A stretch of 64,000 nucleotides of DNA from contig CANJPH010000006.1 of NCBI GenBank assembly GCA_947476145.1, positions 1 to 64,000 of the forward strand. Direction: 5' to 3'. Under the pieces are notes generated by a model that searched no databases, had not been told where the DNA came from, and saw only the letters and a list, made by a program, of their open reading frames with translations. This document shows positions 51,275 through 60,957 of the stretch, piece by piece (positions within the stretch are counted from its first letter, which is position 1; each line of letters starts with the position of its first letter). The stretch comes from Bacteroidota bacterium. GTDB taxonomy: Bacteria; Bacteroidota; Bacteroidia; Chitinophagales; Chitinophagaceae. The translations under genes were made by a program, and so were the position numbers.

Positions 51275-54200
51275 TTAAATTGTTCTCCTATTCCCTTTAT
51301 TATCAATGATCGTAATTGATTTTATTTTTTCATTTTTTAAAATGGATCTACCCGATTGTGAAAGAAAGGATTGACCATAATAAAACTCTTCCTTTCTTGT
51401 TTTACCATTCGTATAAGTAATGATCGCAGCCACCTCATTAGGCATCACCTTAATTAAAGTTTGTGCAAGTTTAGATTTATATATTTTTAAGGGGCCTTTA
51501 TTTTGTGATGCTGCCATTAAATACTCCCCATTTGCATTCGTAAACTTAACCAAAGCCTTTCCATTGCCAGGCAAAAACAACCCACTTTGCAAAATAGATT
51601 GAGGAGCAAAGCCGCCCTTGCCATCTCCTAACATTACCAATCCGTTTAAAGCGTCATATCTTCCCACTGAAACTTCTGTTCCAAAATCATTTCCATTGAT
51701 GGCAATATCCAAATTACCATCCCCATTAAAATCATCCACCTGCATCCCATTCAATGTAGATACCTGCGCTGCTAATGGCAGTGCCGCGATGGTAAACTTC
51801 CCATTTCCATTGTTTTGCAAATACGATGAATTAAAATAATTTGCTTTTAATACCTGTGCCCCTTTCATTTGTTCCGGCGTAAACAAGTTATCCAATGTTG
51901 CTGACGCAAAGGTTTTAAAATTCTGATACTTTGAACGCATTCCAATCATTTGCTTTACTGCATCTTCTCTGGTTTGTGCAGGAAATAATTTTCGTACCGT
52001 ATCTACCTGACTAATAGGAAGGTATAATCCTGGAAAAGCATCATAGGAGCCATTTTTATCAAAATCGTTGGCATACATAGTGGCGGGATATGTATCCGAA
52101 GCCTTATAGTAGGAATTGCCGCCAAGGTTACCAACAACATAATCCAAATCGCCATCATTATCAAAGTCACCTGATACAATACTATTCCACCAACCAATTT
52201 TTTTATCCACTCCAGTATTGCTTGTAACATTTTTAAAACTGCCTTTATCATTCTTTAAAAAAGTAATCGGCATCCACTCTCCCGTTAAGATTAAGTCAAT
52301 CCAACCATCGTTGTCAAAGTCTGTAAACAAAGCATCGCATACCAAACCAATCTTATTTAAGTCCTTCGCTACTTGTGCGCTCACGTCAGTAAACTTCACC
52401 AGGCCATTTTGAGTATCATTACGATAAATAAAACTTGATACCGGCTTAGGATAAGCCGAAGGATCTACGCGACCTCCTATAAATAAATCCAAGTCACCGT
52501 CCTTATCATAGTCCACTGACTTTATACAAAGCTTACTTGTTTTATTGGCAGGCAATGCATTTTCTTGCACTGTAAAATTTCCTTTACCATCATTCAAATA
52601 TAATTTATCCAAATAAGCATCCGAACTCGATGGTTGTTCATAACCTCCACTTGTAATGATTAAGTCTAAATCGGTATCATTATCTACATCCATTAATAAG
52701 AGCCCTTCATCCATATTTTGTTTTAACGGAAGCAATGCTTTTGGCAATAAATCCTTTTGCGTAAACCCACCATTTTGTTGTTGTAATAATATTTGGGCAC
52801 TGTTACCTATTGAGCCGCCCAAAATCATATCATCCAATCCATTGCCGTCTACATCACCCACTGCAATGGCAGGGGCATATTCGGTAAACTTATGTGGGAT
52901 TAATTTTTGAATATTAAAGTCTACATAATCTTTTTGCGTATGGACATATTGCACACCCAAAGAAGCCGTCACATCCGTAAATAAGGCATTGCTTGCGAAC
53001 ACATTTGCATTCAATAGATTAACTGCCGTAGCATTCTTAATAGAAAGCTTTACAGTTTGGTCGGCATTTGTTTGAGCCAATACTTGCTTTTGCCCATTAG
53101 GCCATATAACTATTGCAGAATCGATACTTGCAACAGTGCCTAATCCAAAATGTAAAGTGTTTTGTATAGTGGATAAATATCCTCTATACGGGCTTTGGTC
53201 AACCACCTGCTTTTTACCATGATCATAGTAAATAGATATTTCTGCGCCAATGGCTTTTATATTTTGCTCCGACCCTTGTAAATCGAATTTTAAATAATGA
53301 CTAGCCTCTGGCTTTAATTGTCTTTGTTTGTTTTCATACACTCCAGCTTTATCATTGATATTATTAATCACAAAATCTAAGTCCCCATCATTGTCTAAAT
53401 CGGCATACACTGCTCCGTTGGAATAGGAAGGCGTTTCAAATCCCCATTCAATGGACTTATCCTCAAAACCTAAATTGCCATTATTTTTAAAAACATAATT
53501 GTGAATTTTAACTTCAGGAATCTCCTTTAACAATTGTGCTTTGGATACATAGCTAAATGCTTTAAAACGATACATGATAAAATCATGATCGGTTATATCC
53601 TTTGGGAAACCATTGGTCACAAATAAGTCTCTATGGCCATCATTATCTAAATCGGCCAAAAGTGGAGTCCAGCTCCAATCGGTTTCAGCAACATTGGACA
53701 GGTAAGCAATCTCGCTAAATATAGGCGCTCCAATACTATCATTGGCATTCACCCTTGGCCCTTGATTAATTTGTAAGGTATTGCGCACGTATTGATAGTT
53801 ATATCCATACAAGTCGTTATTCTGAAAGGTTTGATAACTATTGGGATTCATCATCATTTTCTTCCGATAGTTATCACGCGGATTCATATCCAATGTTATA
53901 AAATCCATTAAGCCATCATTATTCACATCCGCCACATCTGCGCCCATTGAATTGACAGAACTGTGTTTAAAATAATCATTCAAATGATCCGTGAAAGTCC
54001 CATCATGATTATTAATGTATAAATAATCATTAGGCAAATAATCGTTGGTTACATAAATATCCTTCCAGCCATCTTTATTAATATCGGTCACCACTACACT
54101 ATGTCCATATCCTTCTTTAATCAATCCCGCTTTTTCACTAACATCCATAAAAACAGGATGTTTTAAATTTGCATCCCAATTGTTTTGAAATAATTTAGAG

Positions 54201-54847
54201 CTACTATACAATTCTGGTAATTGCGTTTTTGGGTGATAGACATTGGGCGCGCGTGGATCTTTAATTTCATTCACTAACAAGTACATATCTAAATCTCCAT
54301 CATTGTCATAATCAAAGAAATTTGCCATGGTTGAATAGGACGTATCTGCTAATCCATATTCAGCAGCCATGTTTTTAAAATGTGGAACCCCTTTCTCATC
54401 ATTGCCCTGATTAATATATAAAATATTTTTTCTCAAATTGGTATCCATTCCCAAAGTAGCGCTGATATAAATATCCGATTTGCCATCATTGTTGATATCC
54501 ACAACACTCACCCCTCTACTCCACTTCCCTTCTCCTTGCACTCCTGCTACACTGGTAATGTCTTCAAAATGCAATCCTCCTTTATTTAAATATAATTTAT
54601 TAGATACTTTATTGCCTGTAAAATATATGTCAGAAAGACTATCCCCATTAAAATCACCAATCCCAACACCACCGCCATTATAAACATTGGAAATATCCAA
54701 CACGTTTAAAGAGTCCGTCTCTTTTATTTCGTTATTAAAGTCAATGCCCGTGGTGGCAGCATCTAATTTTGTGAACAAGGTTTTTTTAGAATTACAAGCT
54801 GTACCAACTATCACAAGAAGGGAAAAACAAGCAGCTACAAAACGCAT
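51275..54847 (-). CDS. FG-GAP/VCBS-repeat lipoprotein with ASPIC/UnbV domain (CRTAC1-like)
   Basis: This 1190-residue lipoprotein (lipobox VIVGTAC, Cys18) is built from at least fourteen calcium-binding repeats of the type DxDNDGDxD, for example GDFNGDSLSDIYF, VDINNDGKSDIYI, TDFDNDGWIDLIL and GDFDNDGDLDYVV. A UnbV/ASPIC domain lies in the middle (about 525-605), with GAEISIYYDHGKKQ and LHFGLGTVASIDSAIVIWPN. Such proteins are predicted beta-propellers at the outer surface of Bacteroidota, often in glycan loci, and may bind carbohydrate. It starts after the susCD terminator and is followed closely by the haloperoxidase-like gene. Confidence 0.88.
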   Translation of the reverse strand: MRFVAACFSLLVIVGTACNSKKTLFTKLDAATTGIDFNNEIKETDSLNVLDISNVYNGGGVGIGDFNGDSLSDIYFTGNKVSNKLYLNKGGLHFEDITSVAGVQGEGKWSRGVSVVDINNDGKSDIYISATLGMDTNLRKNILYINQGNDEKGVPHFKNMAAEYGLADTSYSTMANFFDYDNDGDLDMYLLVNEIKDPRAPNVYHPKTQLPELYSSSKLFQNNWDANLKHPVFMDVSEKAGLIKEGYGHSVVVTDINKDGWKDIYVTNDYLPNDYLYINNHDGTFTDHLNDYFKHSSVNSMGADVADVNNDGLMDFITLDMNPRDNYRKKMMMNPNSYQTFQNNDLYGYNYQYVRNTLQINQGPRVNANDSIGAPIFSEIAYLSNVAETDWSWTPLLADLDNDGHRDLFVTNGFPKDITDHDFIMYRFKAFSYVSKAQLLKEIPEVKIHNYVFKNNGNLGFEDKSIEWGFETPSYSNGAVYADLDNDGDLDFVINNINDKAGVYENKQRQLKPEASHYLKFDLQGSEQNIKAIGAEISIYYDHGKKQVVDQSPYRGYLSTIQNTLHFGLGTVASIDSAIVIWPNGQKQVLAQTNADQTVKLSIKNATAVNLLNANVFASNALFTDVTASLGVQYVHTQKDYVDFNIQKLIPHKFTEYAPAIAVGDVDGNGLDDMILGGSIGNSAQILLQQQNGGFTQKDLLPKALLPLKQNMDEGLLLMDVDNDTDLDLIITSGGYEQPSSSDAYLDKLYLNDGKGNFTVQENALPANKTSKLCIKSVDYDKDGDLDLFIGGRVDPSAYPKPVSSFIYRNDTQNGLVKFTDVSAQVAKDLNKIGLVCDALFTDFDNDGWIDLILTGEWMPITFLKNDKGSFKNVTSNTGVDKKIGWWNSIVSGDFDNDGDLDYVVGNLGGNSYYKASDTYPATMYANDFDKNGSYDAFPGLYLPISQVDTVRKLFPAQTREDAVKQMIGMRSKYQNFKTFASATLDNLFTPEQMKGAQVLKANYFNSSYLQNNGNGKFTIAALPLAAQVSTLNGMQVDDFNGDGNLDIAINGNDFGTEVSVGRYDALNGLVMLGDGKGGFAPQSILQSGLFLPGNGKALVKFTNANGEYLMAASQNKGPLKIYKSKLAQTLIKVMPNEVAAIITYTNGKTRKEEFYYGQSFLSQSGRSILKNEKIKSITIIDNKGNRRTI

Positions 54848-54881
54848 ATAAAGGATATTTAAACAGGGTAAAAGTGCTGTT

Positions 54882-54889
54882 TAAAGGTA
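54882..54889 (-). promoter_or_regulatory. Weak -7-like element before the FG-GAP lipoprotein gene
   Basis: On the minus strand TACCTTTA matches TAnnTTTG at seven of eight positions and lies 34 bases before the ATG at 54847. Because a terminator lies between susD and this gene, an internal promoter would be useful here. Confidence 0.3.
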
Positions 54890-54930
54890 CCAAAAAGGAG
54901 GCACAAAAAAAAGGTGCATAGGCGCAAAAA

Positions 54931-54958
54931 AAAGGGCCCCGATTACTCGGAGCCCTTT
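54931..54958 (-). terminator. Terminator after susD
   Basis: AAAGGGC (54931-54937) pairs with GCCCTTT (54952-54958), and CCGA (54939-54942) with TCGG (54947-54950), separated by one mismatch. On the minus strand the stem is followed by a T-run, so it ends or reduces transcription after susD. Confidence 0.8.
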
Positions 54959-54984
54959 GAATATGTATTGTAAATCTATTTCAA

Positions 54985-56757
54985 TTAGTAACCAGGGTTT
55001 TGAGTCAACACTGATTTACCATCTTTTTGAGATTTGTCAATTTGAGTTTGTGGAATAGGTAAATACTCAGATTTGTTTGCAGTATAAACCGCACCAACCA
55101 TTGTATTGTAACCTTGTTTCACTTCAGCAGCAGCATAAGCATCTAATTCAGCTTTAGCTATTGCAGAACCCCAACGAGTTAAGTCATAAAAACGGTGACC
55201 TTCCATAGATAATTCAAGTTTACGCTCTAAACGAATTGCTTTCATAGCGTAAGTTGCATCAGCAAATGAAGTGTATAAACCAATTTTATAGTTAGTTGGA
55301 GAAACAAGGCCCGCATTGTTAGCAGGTCCTACAAATCCAGCTGGATTAGAAGCACGTGTACGCACTCTGTTCACATAAGCCAAAGCTTGTGCTAAAGTAC
55401 CACCACCGTTTACTTCTGCTTCAGCAGCTAACAATAATACGTCAGCAAAGCGAATTAAAGGATAGTTGTTTGCTGTAAAACCGTTCGTCCAAGAAGACCC
55501 ATCGGTATAAATACCAACCTGAGATTTACGGAACAAGTGCTTTAATGGCTCATAAGGACCAGCAGAAGCTTGGTCACGAACCCAGTCAGAACCTGGCATG
55601 ATTCCCCAATCTAAATAAGGAACACCACGACGACCAACTGTCCAGTCAACACGTGGATCCATTGGCGTTGTAGAATCTGGAGTATACGCTTTATCAGAAG
55701 AAATACCCATATCAGATTTAATGGCCTTACCATAATAAGAATCATCTACAAATGGTAAACCATTCGCATCTACTTGGAATGAATTTGCTAAAGAGAAAGA
55801 TGGTTGGAAGAATCCGCAACATCCTGTTTGACCTCCATAAGGGAAGTTTAAGGCGTCACCAGAGTTAGCGTTAGCTGCACCAGTACCATCGTTTACAGTC
55901 ATTTGAACAGAGAATACATGCTCAGCACTATTCTTCTTAGCTGGATCAAATACATCACCGAATTTAGCTGCTAAGTCGTATTTAACACCTAAAGATGTTT
56001 TACCACCAGCAATAATTGCAGTATATAAAGCTCTAGCTTCAGAGAATTTTTTCTCGAACATATATATTTTAGCTAAGTAAGCAGCTGCAGCCCATTTGTT
56101 AGCACGACCTACTGAAGACATCGTCTCAGGTAAGTTAGCATAAGCAAAAGCGAAGTCAGCTTCAATTTTAGCCAATGATGGACCATTAGGTATCATATAG
56201 TTGCCAGTAGCATAAGTAACAGATTCGTCGATATATGGAATATTACCGAAGTTCTTTGCTAATTCAAAGTGGTAGTGACCACGTAAGAATCTAGCTTCAG
56301 CAGTAATACGAGTAACATCAGCAGCAGATATGTCTTTTGCTAATTTTAATACTCTCAATGCTTCGTTTGAACGTTGAACGCCATCGAAACGTTGTTGCCA
56401 TAATTGATCTAAGTATGCGTTAGAAGAGGTAGCATTCCATCTTTCGATTGGAGTGATCAAGTTTTGGTCACCTGGATCTGATCCTTTGTGAGCGTCACCA
56501 CCCGCAACTGAACCATATACCCAGTTACTTGAAGAAGTTGCCCAAGGACCATTGTTGGTACCTGCAGAACTACCTTCTCCATCTAACAAAGAGTAAGCGC
56601 CTACTAATAAGGCTTCCACACCAATTTTGTTCGCCAATACGTCCTGGCTTAATGCGCCGGCCGCTGGTACCTCAAGGTATGATTTATCACAAGCATATAA
56701 AATAACCAAAGAAGAAAGCACCAATGGCATTATATGTTTAAAATTATATTTTTTCAT
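54985..56757 (-). CDS. SusD/RagB-family outer-membrane lipoprotein
   Basis: This 590-residue surface lipoprotein (lipobox VILYAC) caps the SusC channel and binds glycan for uptake. The helical TPR-like N-terminal half (AEARFLRGHYHFELAKNFG, about 150-168) and the C-terminal KAIRLERKLELSMEGHRFYD and YLPIPQTQIDKS blocks are diagnostic. Its length is at the upper end for the family. It lies 29 bp after susC and is followed by a terminator. Ligand specificity cannot be predicted. Confidence 0.95.
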   Translation of the reverse strand: MKKYNFKHIMPLVLSSLVILYACDKSYLEVPAAGALSQDVLANKIGVEALLVGAYSLLDGEGSSAGTNNGPWATSSSNWVYGSVAGGDAHKGSDPGDQNLITPIERWNATSSNAYLDQLWQQRFDGVQRSNEALRVLKLAKDISAADVTRITAEARFLRGHYHFELAKNFGNIPYIDESVTYATGNYMIPNGPSLAKIEADFAFAYANLPETMSSVGRANKWAAAAYLAKIYMFEKKFSEARALYTAIIAGGKTSLGVKYDLAAKFGDVFDPAKKNSAEHVFSVQMTVNDGTGAANANSGDALNFPYGGQTGCCGFFQPSFSLANSFQVDANGLPFVDDSYYGKAIKSDMGISSDKAYTPDSTTPMDPRVDWTVGRRGVPYLDWGIMPGSDWVRDQASAGPYEPLKHLFRKSQVGIYTDGSSWTNGFTANNYPLIRFADVLLLAAEAEVNGGGTLAQALAYVNRVRTRASNPAGFVGPANNAGLVSPTNYKIGLYTSFADATYAMKAIRLERKLELSMEGHRFYDLTRWGSAIAKAELDAYAAAEVKQGYNTMVGAVYTANKSEYLPIPQTQIDKSQKDGKSVLTQNPGY

Positions 56758-56786
56758 TTTGTAATTAATTTATTTTTTTTATTAAA

Positions 56787-59700
56787 TTAAAAAGTAAGGC
56801 TTACTCCAACGTTGAAAGTTCTAGAAGGAGGATAGTTACCATGATCAACACCAAATGAAGTTGAGCTACCAGGAATTTCTGGATCTAAACCAGAATAATT
56901 GGTTAAGGTAAACAAGTTAGCACCTTGTAAATAAACACGTGCTTTGTCGATACCATACTTCTTCAATTTAACAGGATCAATTGTATAACCAACACTTAAT
57001 TGCTTAATTCTGATATAAGAACCATCTTCTACGTAGAAGTCATTAATTACACCGTTCGTACTGAAATATGAGTTGTTCTCTACAATAGGATACTTAGCAT
57101 TTGTTCTTGTAGGTAACCATGATTCAGTTAACAATGGAATACTCTTAGCATTTTGGAACTGAGGATAGAAATCTTGGAAATAACGAGTTTCGTTTAAGAT
57201 TTCGTTTCCGAAAGAACCATATAATACTGTAGAGATATCAAAACGCTTGTAATTAACATTTAAGTTAATACCCATCGTAAAATCAGGATTAGGATTTCCG
57301 AAATGTGTTCTATCATTATCATCGATTTTACCGTCTTTATTAACATCCACGTACTTGAAACGACCAGGAGCAGCATCAGCTTCTTTAGGCCATGCAGCTA
57401 CATCAGCAGCTGATTGGAAGATACCTGCAATTTTGTAACCGAAGAAAGAACCTACTGGATGTCCAATTTGGTTTCTTACTTGAGGTCCAGTGTTGTGCGT
57501 GTATGCTTGTTCGAAGAAACCAGCAGCACCAGGGATGCTTACGATTTCACTCTTATAAGCACCAACGTTAACACCTACTGAATAGCTTAAATCGTTATTT
57601 ACTTTACCACGGTATTGTAAACCTAAGTCAATACCCGTGTTTTGCATATCACCAATGTTAACCTGAGGTAATTGAGAACCCACACCTACTACAGCAGGCG
57701 CTTGGTCTTGGAATAATAAACCTTCAACAGTCTTCTTATACCAATCAAAAGTGATATCTAATTTATTATTCAATACTGTCGCATCAAAACCGATGTCTAA
57801 GATTTTATCTCTTTCCCATCCAGTTTTAGTGTTACCTAAGTTAGTTGCATAGAAGCCCATAACTGTAGTGTTACTAGTACCATTTAAGTCATAGTAAGAT
57901 GATCCACCATTACCACCATATAAAGTGTATTGGTTTAATGCACCTACGTTAGAGATAGAACCTAAGATACCATAGCTACCACGTACTTTTAATGTATTGA
58001 TAAACTTAACATTCTTAAAGAAATCTTCTTGAGAAACTACCCAACCAGCAGAAGCTGACCAGAAGTTACCATGACGAGTTTCAGGTCCAAATACAGAAGA
58101 TCCATCACGACGACCGTTTAAACCTACTAAGTACTTGTCTTTGAAAGCATAGTCAACCTTAGCAAGAATAGAGTTACCAGTTGTCTTATAGTAATTAGAA
58201 TAGTTGTTTTGACCAATTGGAGAACCCGTATTTAAACTTAAGTAGTCGGTGTTATCAGAGAAATAGTTAACTCTTGAACCACCAACTTGACGGCCTAATA
58301 CTTTTAATACCTCATAACCAGCCATTAATTTAACTGAATGGTTTTCTTTGAATACATTAGAATAGTTCAATGTGTTTGTCCAGTTGAAGTTATTGTTATA
58401 ACCACCATACTCGCCATAACCATTTGAAGAACCATTCTCAGCATTCTCATAAGAACGGTAGTTATGGTAGAAACCATAGTAGTTACCTAAGTTACCACCA
58501 AATGTAGTTTTAGCAGTAAAGTGTTTTGCGAAGTCAACTTCAGCAAAAACAGCACCTTGAATAACCCACTCGTTGTTTTGATTGTCTTTAGAACGAACTT
58601 GGTTTGCGTAAGGGTTAGATGAGTTACCTAAACCAGCACCAGATGTACCACCAAATCCACCACCTGCATCTAATACAGGGATAATTGGTTGTTCCCAAGC
58701 TGTGTTGTTCACCGCATTACCTTCTTGGTTGTTACCAATTCTTGGATTTTGCTTGTAATACACATATAAATTTTCACCTAAACGGATATTGTTTTTTACA
58801 TTATATGTTGAGTTAATTCTAGCAGAATAACGCTTCAAATAAGTATTTAACAACACCCCTTTTTGGTCGAAATAGTTTAAAGAGAATAAGTAAGAAGATT
58901 TATCTTGACCACCAGTAGCAGTAATTGTATGCGACTGCATAGCTGCTGGGTCAAACATTACATCCCACCAATCAGTTCCTTTTTTATTTGCAGGAACGAT
59001 TAAGAAGATGTCTCCTTTAGAATAGTTGTTGTTGTACTTAGTTAAGTCAACAGCACCATTGTAACCAGAACTTGTACCGTATCTGATATAGTTAGGTAAT
59101 ACAGGTGTTTTACCAGTACCATATTGAGGAGATGAAACGTTACCGTTTGCATCCACTGCACCAGAGTTCTTAGCCGCTAAGAAATATAAATCAGCCATTC
59201 CTTGAGGATCTAATTTGTTCCAAACGTTTCCAGTTTTTGGAAGTTGGATACCTGCAAAAGACTCATAAGTAATACTTGCTTTACCTCTACCTTTTCTTGT
59301 AGTTACAATGATAACACCCGCAGATCCACGAGCACCATAGATCGCTGCTTGACCATCTTTCAATACTTGGATTGATTCAATGTCAGAAGCAGATAAATCA
59401 CGGAAGCTAGATAAATCACCAGGAGCAGATTGAACTCCGTCTACAATTACTAATGGAGTAGAGTTACCAAAAGAAGTGATACCACGTACGAATACGTTAG
59501 AAGGTTCACCAGGTGCACCAGAACCAATAATAGTTACACCAGCCGCTTGACCTTGTAACATTTGTTCTGCAGTACCTGAAGGAACTGACTTCATATCTTT
59601 TACACTCACCACAGATACCGCACCTGTGATTTCTTTTCTCTTTTGAGCAGTGTAACCAGTTACCACAATTTCATTTAATTGTGATGACTCTTCTGTTAAA

Positions 59701-59984
59701 GATACTCTAACAGTGTTTTGATCTCCAGCAACAGATACAGTTTTACCTGAGAAGCCAACAGACTTTACAGATAAACTAACTGTTCCAGAAACGTTTACAG
59801 CAAATGAACCATCTTCGCTAGTAATAGCAGAGACTTTAGATCCATTAACTGAAATAGTAGCACCAGCAACAGCTTTACCGTCTGTAGCTGAAACTACCTG
59901 TCCTTTTATTGTTCTTGTTTGTGCGTTCGCAACAAGACCCAATAATAGCAAAGGAACCGTAATTAAACGTAGGAATTTTCGCAT
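56787..59984 (-). CDS. SusC/RagA-family TonB-dependent outer-membrane transporter
   Basis: From the ATG at 59984 this protein has 1065 residues. It has a signal peptide (LRLITVPLLLLGLVANAQ), a carboxypeptidase-like N-terminal domain with TRTIKGQVVSATDGKAVAGA, then the TonB plug (ITGAVSVVSVKDM, then VFVRGITSFGNSTPLVIVDG, and KDGQAAIYGARGSAGVIIVT) and a 22-strand-type barrel ending in FNVGVSLTF. It imports large oligosaccharides using the proton-motive force through TonB. The start was placed at the ATG that begins the signal peptide. It opens the glycan locus. Confidence 0.96.
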   Translation of the reverse strand: MRKFLRLITVPLLLLGLVANAQTRTIKGQVVSATDGKAVAGATISVNGSKVSAITSEDGSFAVNVSGTVSLSVKSVGFSGKTVSVAGDQNTVRVSLTEESSQLNEIVVTGYTAQKRKEITGAVSVVSVKDMKSVPSGTAEQMLQGQAAGVTIIGSGAPGEPSNVFVRGITSFGNSTPLVIVDGVQSAPGDLSSFRDLSASDIESIQVLKDGQAAIYGARGSAGVIIVTTRKGRGKASITYESFAGIQLPKTGNVWNKLDPQGMADLYFLAAKNSGAVDANGNVSSPQYGTGKTPVLPNYIRYGTSSGYNGAVDLTKYNNNYSKGDIFLIVPANKKGTDWWDVMFDPAAMQSHTITATGGQDKSSYLFSLNYFDQKGVLLNTYLKRYSARINSTYNVKNNIRLGENLYVYYKQNPRIGNNQEGNAVNNTAWEQPIIPVLDAGGGFGGTSGAGLGNSSNPYANQVRSKDNQNNEWVIQGAVFAEVDFAKHFTAKTTFGGNLGNYYGFYHNYRSYENAENGSSNGYGEYGGYNNNFNWTNTLNYSNVFKENHSVKLMAGYEVLKVLGRQVGGSRVNYFSDNTDYLSLNTGSPIGQNNYSNYYKTTGNSILAKVDYAFKDKYLVGLNGRRDGSSVFGPETRHGNFWSASAGWVVSQEDFFKNVKFINTLKVRGSYGILGSISNVGALNQYTLYGGNGGSSYYDLNGTSNTTVMGFYATNLGNTKTGWERDKILDIGFDATVLNNKLDITFDWYKKTVEGLLFQDQAPAVVGVGSQLPQVNIGDMQNTGIDLGLQYRGKVNNDLSYSVGVNVGAYKSEIVSIPGAAGFFEQAYTHNTGPQVRNQIGHPVGSFFGYKIAGIFQSAADVAAWPKEADAAPGRFKYVDVNKDGKIDDNDRTHFGNPNPDFTMGINLNVNYKRFDISTVLYGSFGNEILNETRYFQDFYPQFQNAKSIPLLTESWLPTRTNAKYPIVENNSYFSTNGVINDFYVEDGSYIRIKQLSVGYTIDPVKLKKYGIDKARVYLQGANLFTLTNYSGLDPEIPGSSTSFGVDHGNYPPSRTFNVGVSLTF

Positions 59985-60026
59985 AGTGTTCGGGTTTGAT
60001 TTTAAAATATTAATACAATCGTACCC

Positions 60027-60058
60027 CAATTATATAACAGTTTCTTAACAATCGCAAA
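60027..60058 (-). promoter_or_regulatory. Promoter of susC
   Basis: On the minus strand TTTG (60058-60055) is followed by 20 bases and TATAATTG (60034-60027), matching the Bacteroidota consensus at all but one -7 position. The leader to the ATG at 59984 is about 40 bases. The -33 box lies inside one copy of the direct repeat CGCAAACG. Confidence 0.5.
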
Positions 60059-60115
60059 CGATTACGCAACTTTTTTATAACATTTTTTAACTGTAGTGTA
60101 TATTGTACGCAAACG
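60053..60115. promoter_or_regulatory. Paired CGCAAACG repeats upstream of susC, putative regulator sites
   Basis: CGCAAACG occurs at 60053-60060 and 60108-60115, 55 bp apart. The first copy overlaps the -33 box of the susC promoter. A regulator binding both could repress or activate the locus. The core AAACG resembles half of a LacI-type operator, but a full palindrome is not present. Confidence 0.35.
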
Positions 60116-60220
60116 TAGATTAGTTATTGTGTAATAATTACACATATAAAATCGCATTTTATTCATTATCTGAGGGTTATTAAGCAAAAAAATGTCCTAA
60201 CTTTTAATTTGTTTAATAAA

Positions 60221-60955
60221 ATGAACATGCAACATAAATTTCAAAATTGGTCCATTTATAACTTGGGTGATCATGCCCTTGTATTTGCTTTAGCACCAAT
60301 CATTGATGTTTCTATTTTACAAAAACTGAAACACTTGCATGCATTGATTGAATCAAAAAAAATAAATGGAATATTAGATATCATTCCCTCCTATCATACA
60401 CTTACAATAGTATACGACATCCCAATATTCTTATCCCCCACCCAAAATGTAAACGATCAATTGCAATTATTTAGCACTCAACTTTTAAGTGAATTTGAAA
60501 ATAAAATATTGACACAAAATAAAAACGAAGCAACTATTCATCAAGTACCCGTTTGTTATGAAAATATTTTTGCTTTAGATATAGAGAACATAAGTAAGAC
60601 AAAACAAATTAGTTGTCAATCAATTATTCAAATACATACTTCCAAACAGTATGATGTTTATAGCATTGGATTTTTACCAGGATTTACTTATATGGGTTTG
60701 GTAGATGAACAACTAAAAATAGCAAGACACAATAAACCCAGAAATGAAGTAGCTGCTGGAAGTGTTGGTATTGCTGGATTACAAACAGGCATCTATCCTA
60801 CCAATTGTCCAGGGGGATGGCAAATTATTGGAAAAACACCTCTGAAAATATTTGATCCTCATCCAGATAAATTAGCAAAATTCAAAGTGGGTGATCGGGT
60901 GCAATTCTATTCCATAAGTAAATCAGTATTTGATTCATTAAATGAATACTTATAA
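60221..60955 (+). CDS. pxpB: 5-oxoprolinase subunit PxpB (KipI family)
   Basis: From the ATG at 60221 this protein has 244 residues; a TTG at 60209 is the only earlier start. It belongs to the KipI/allophanate hydrolase subunit 1 family. The conserved YSIGFLPGFTYMGLVD and RHNKPRNEVAAGSVGIAG, followed by QTGIYPTNCPGGWQIIGKTP, are diagnostic. With PxpA and PxpC it forms the bacterial ATP-dependent 5-oxoprolinase, which opens pyroglutamate to glutamate. It is two bp from pxpC, opening a four-gene operon. Confidence 0.92.
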   Translation: MNMQHKFQNWSIYNLGDHALVFALAPIIDVSILQKLKHLHALIESKKINGILDIIPSYHTLTIVYDIPIFLSPTQNVNDQLQLFSTQLLSEFENKILTQNKNEATIHQVPVCYENIFALDIENISKTKQISCQSIIQIHTSKQYDVYSIGFLPGFTYMGLVDEQLKIARHNKPRNEVAAGSVGIAGLQTGIYPTNCPGGWQIIGKTPLKIFDPHPDKLAKFKVGDRVQFYSISKSVFDSLNEYL

Positions 60956-60957
60956 AA

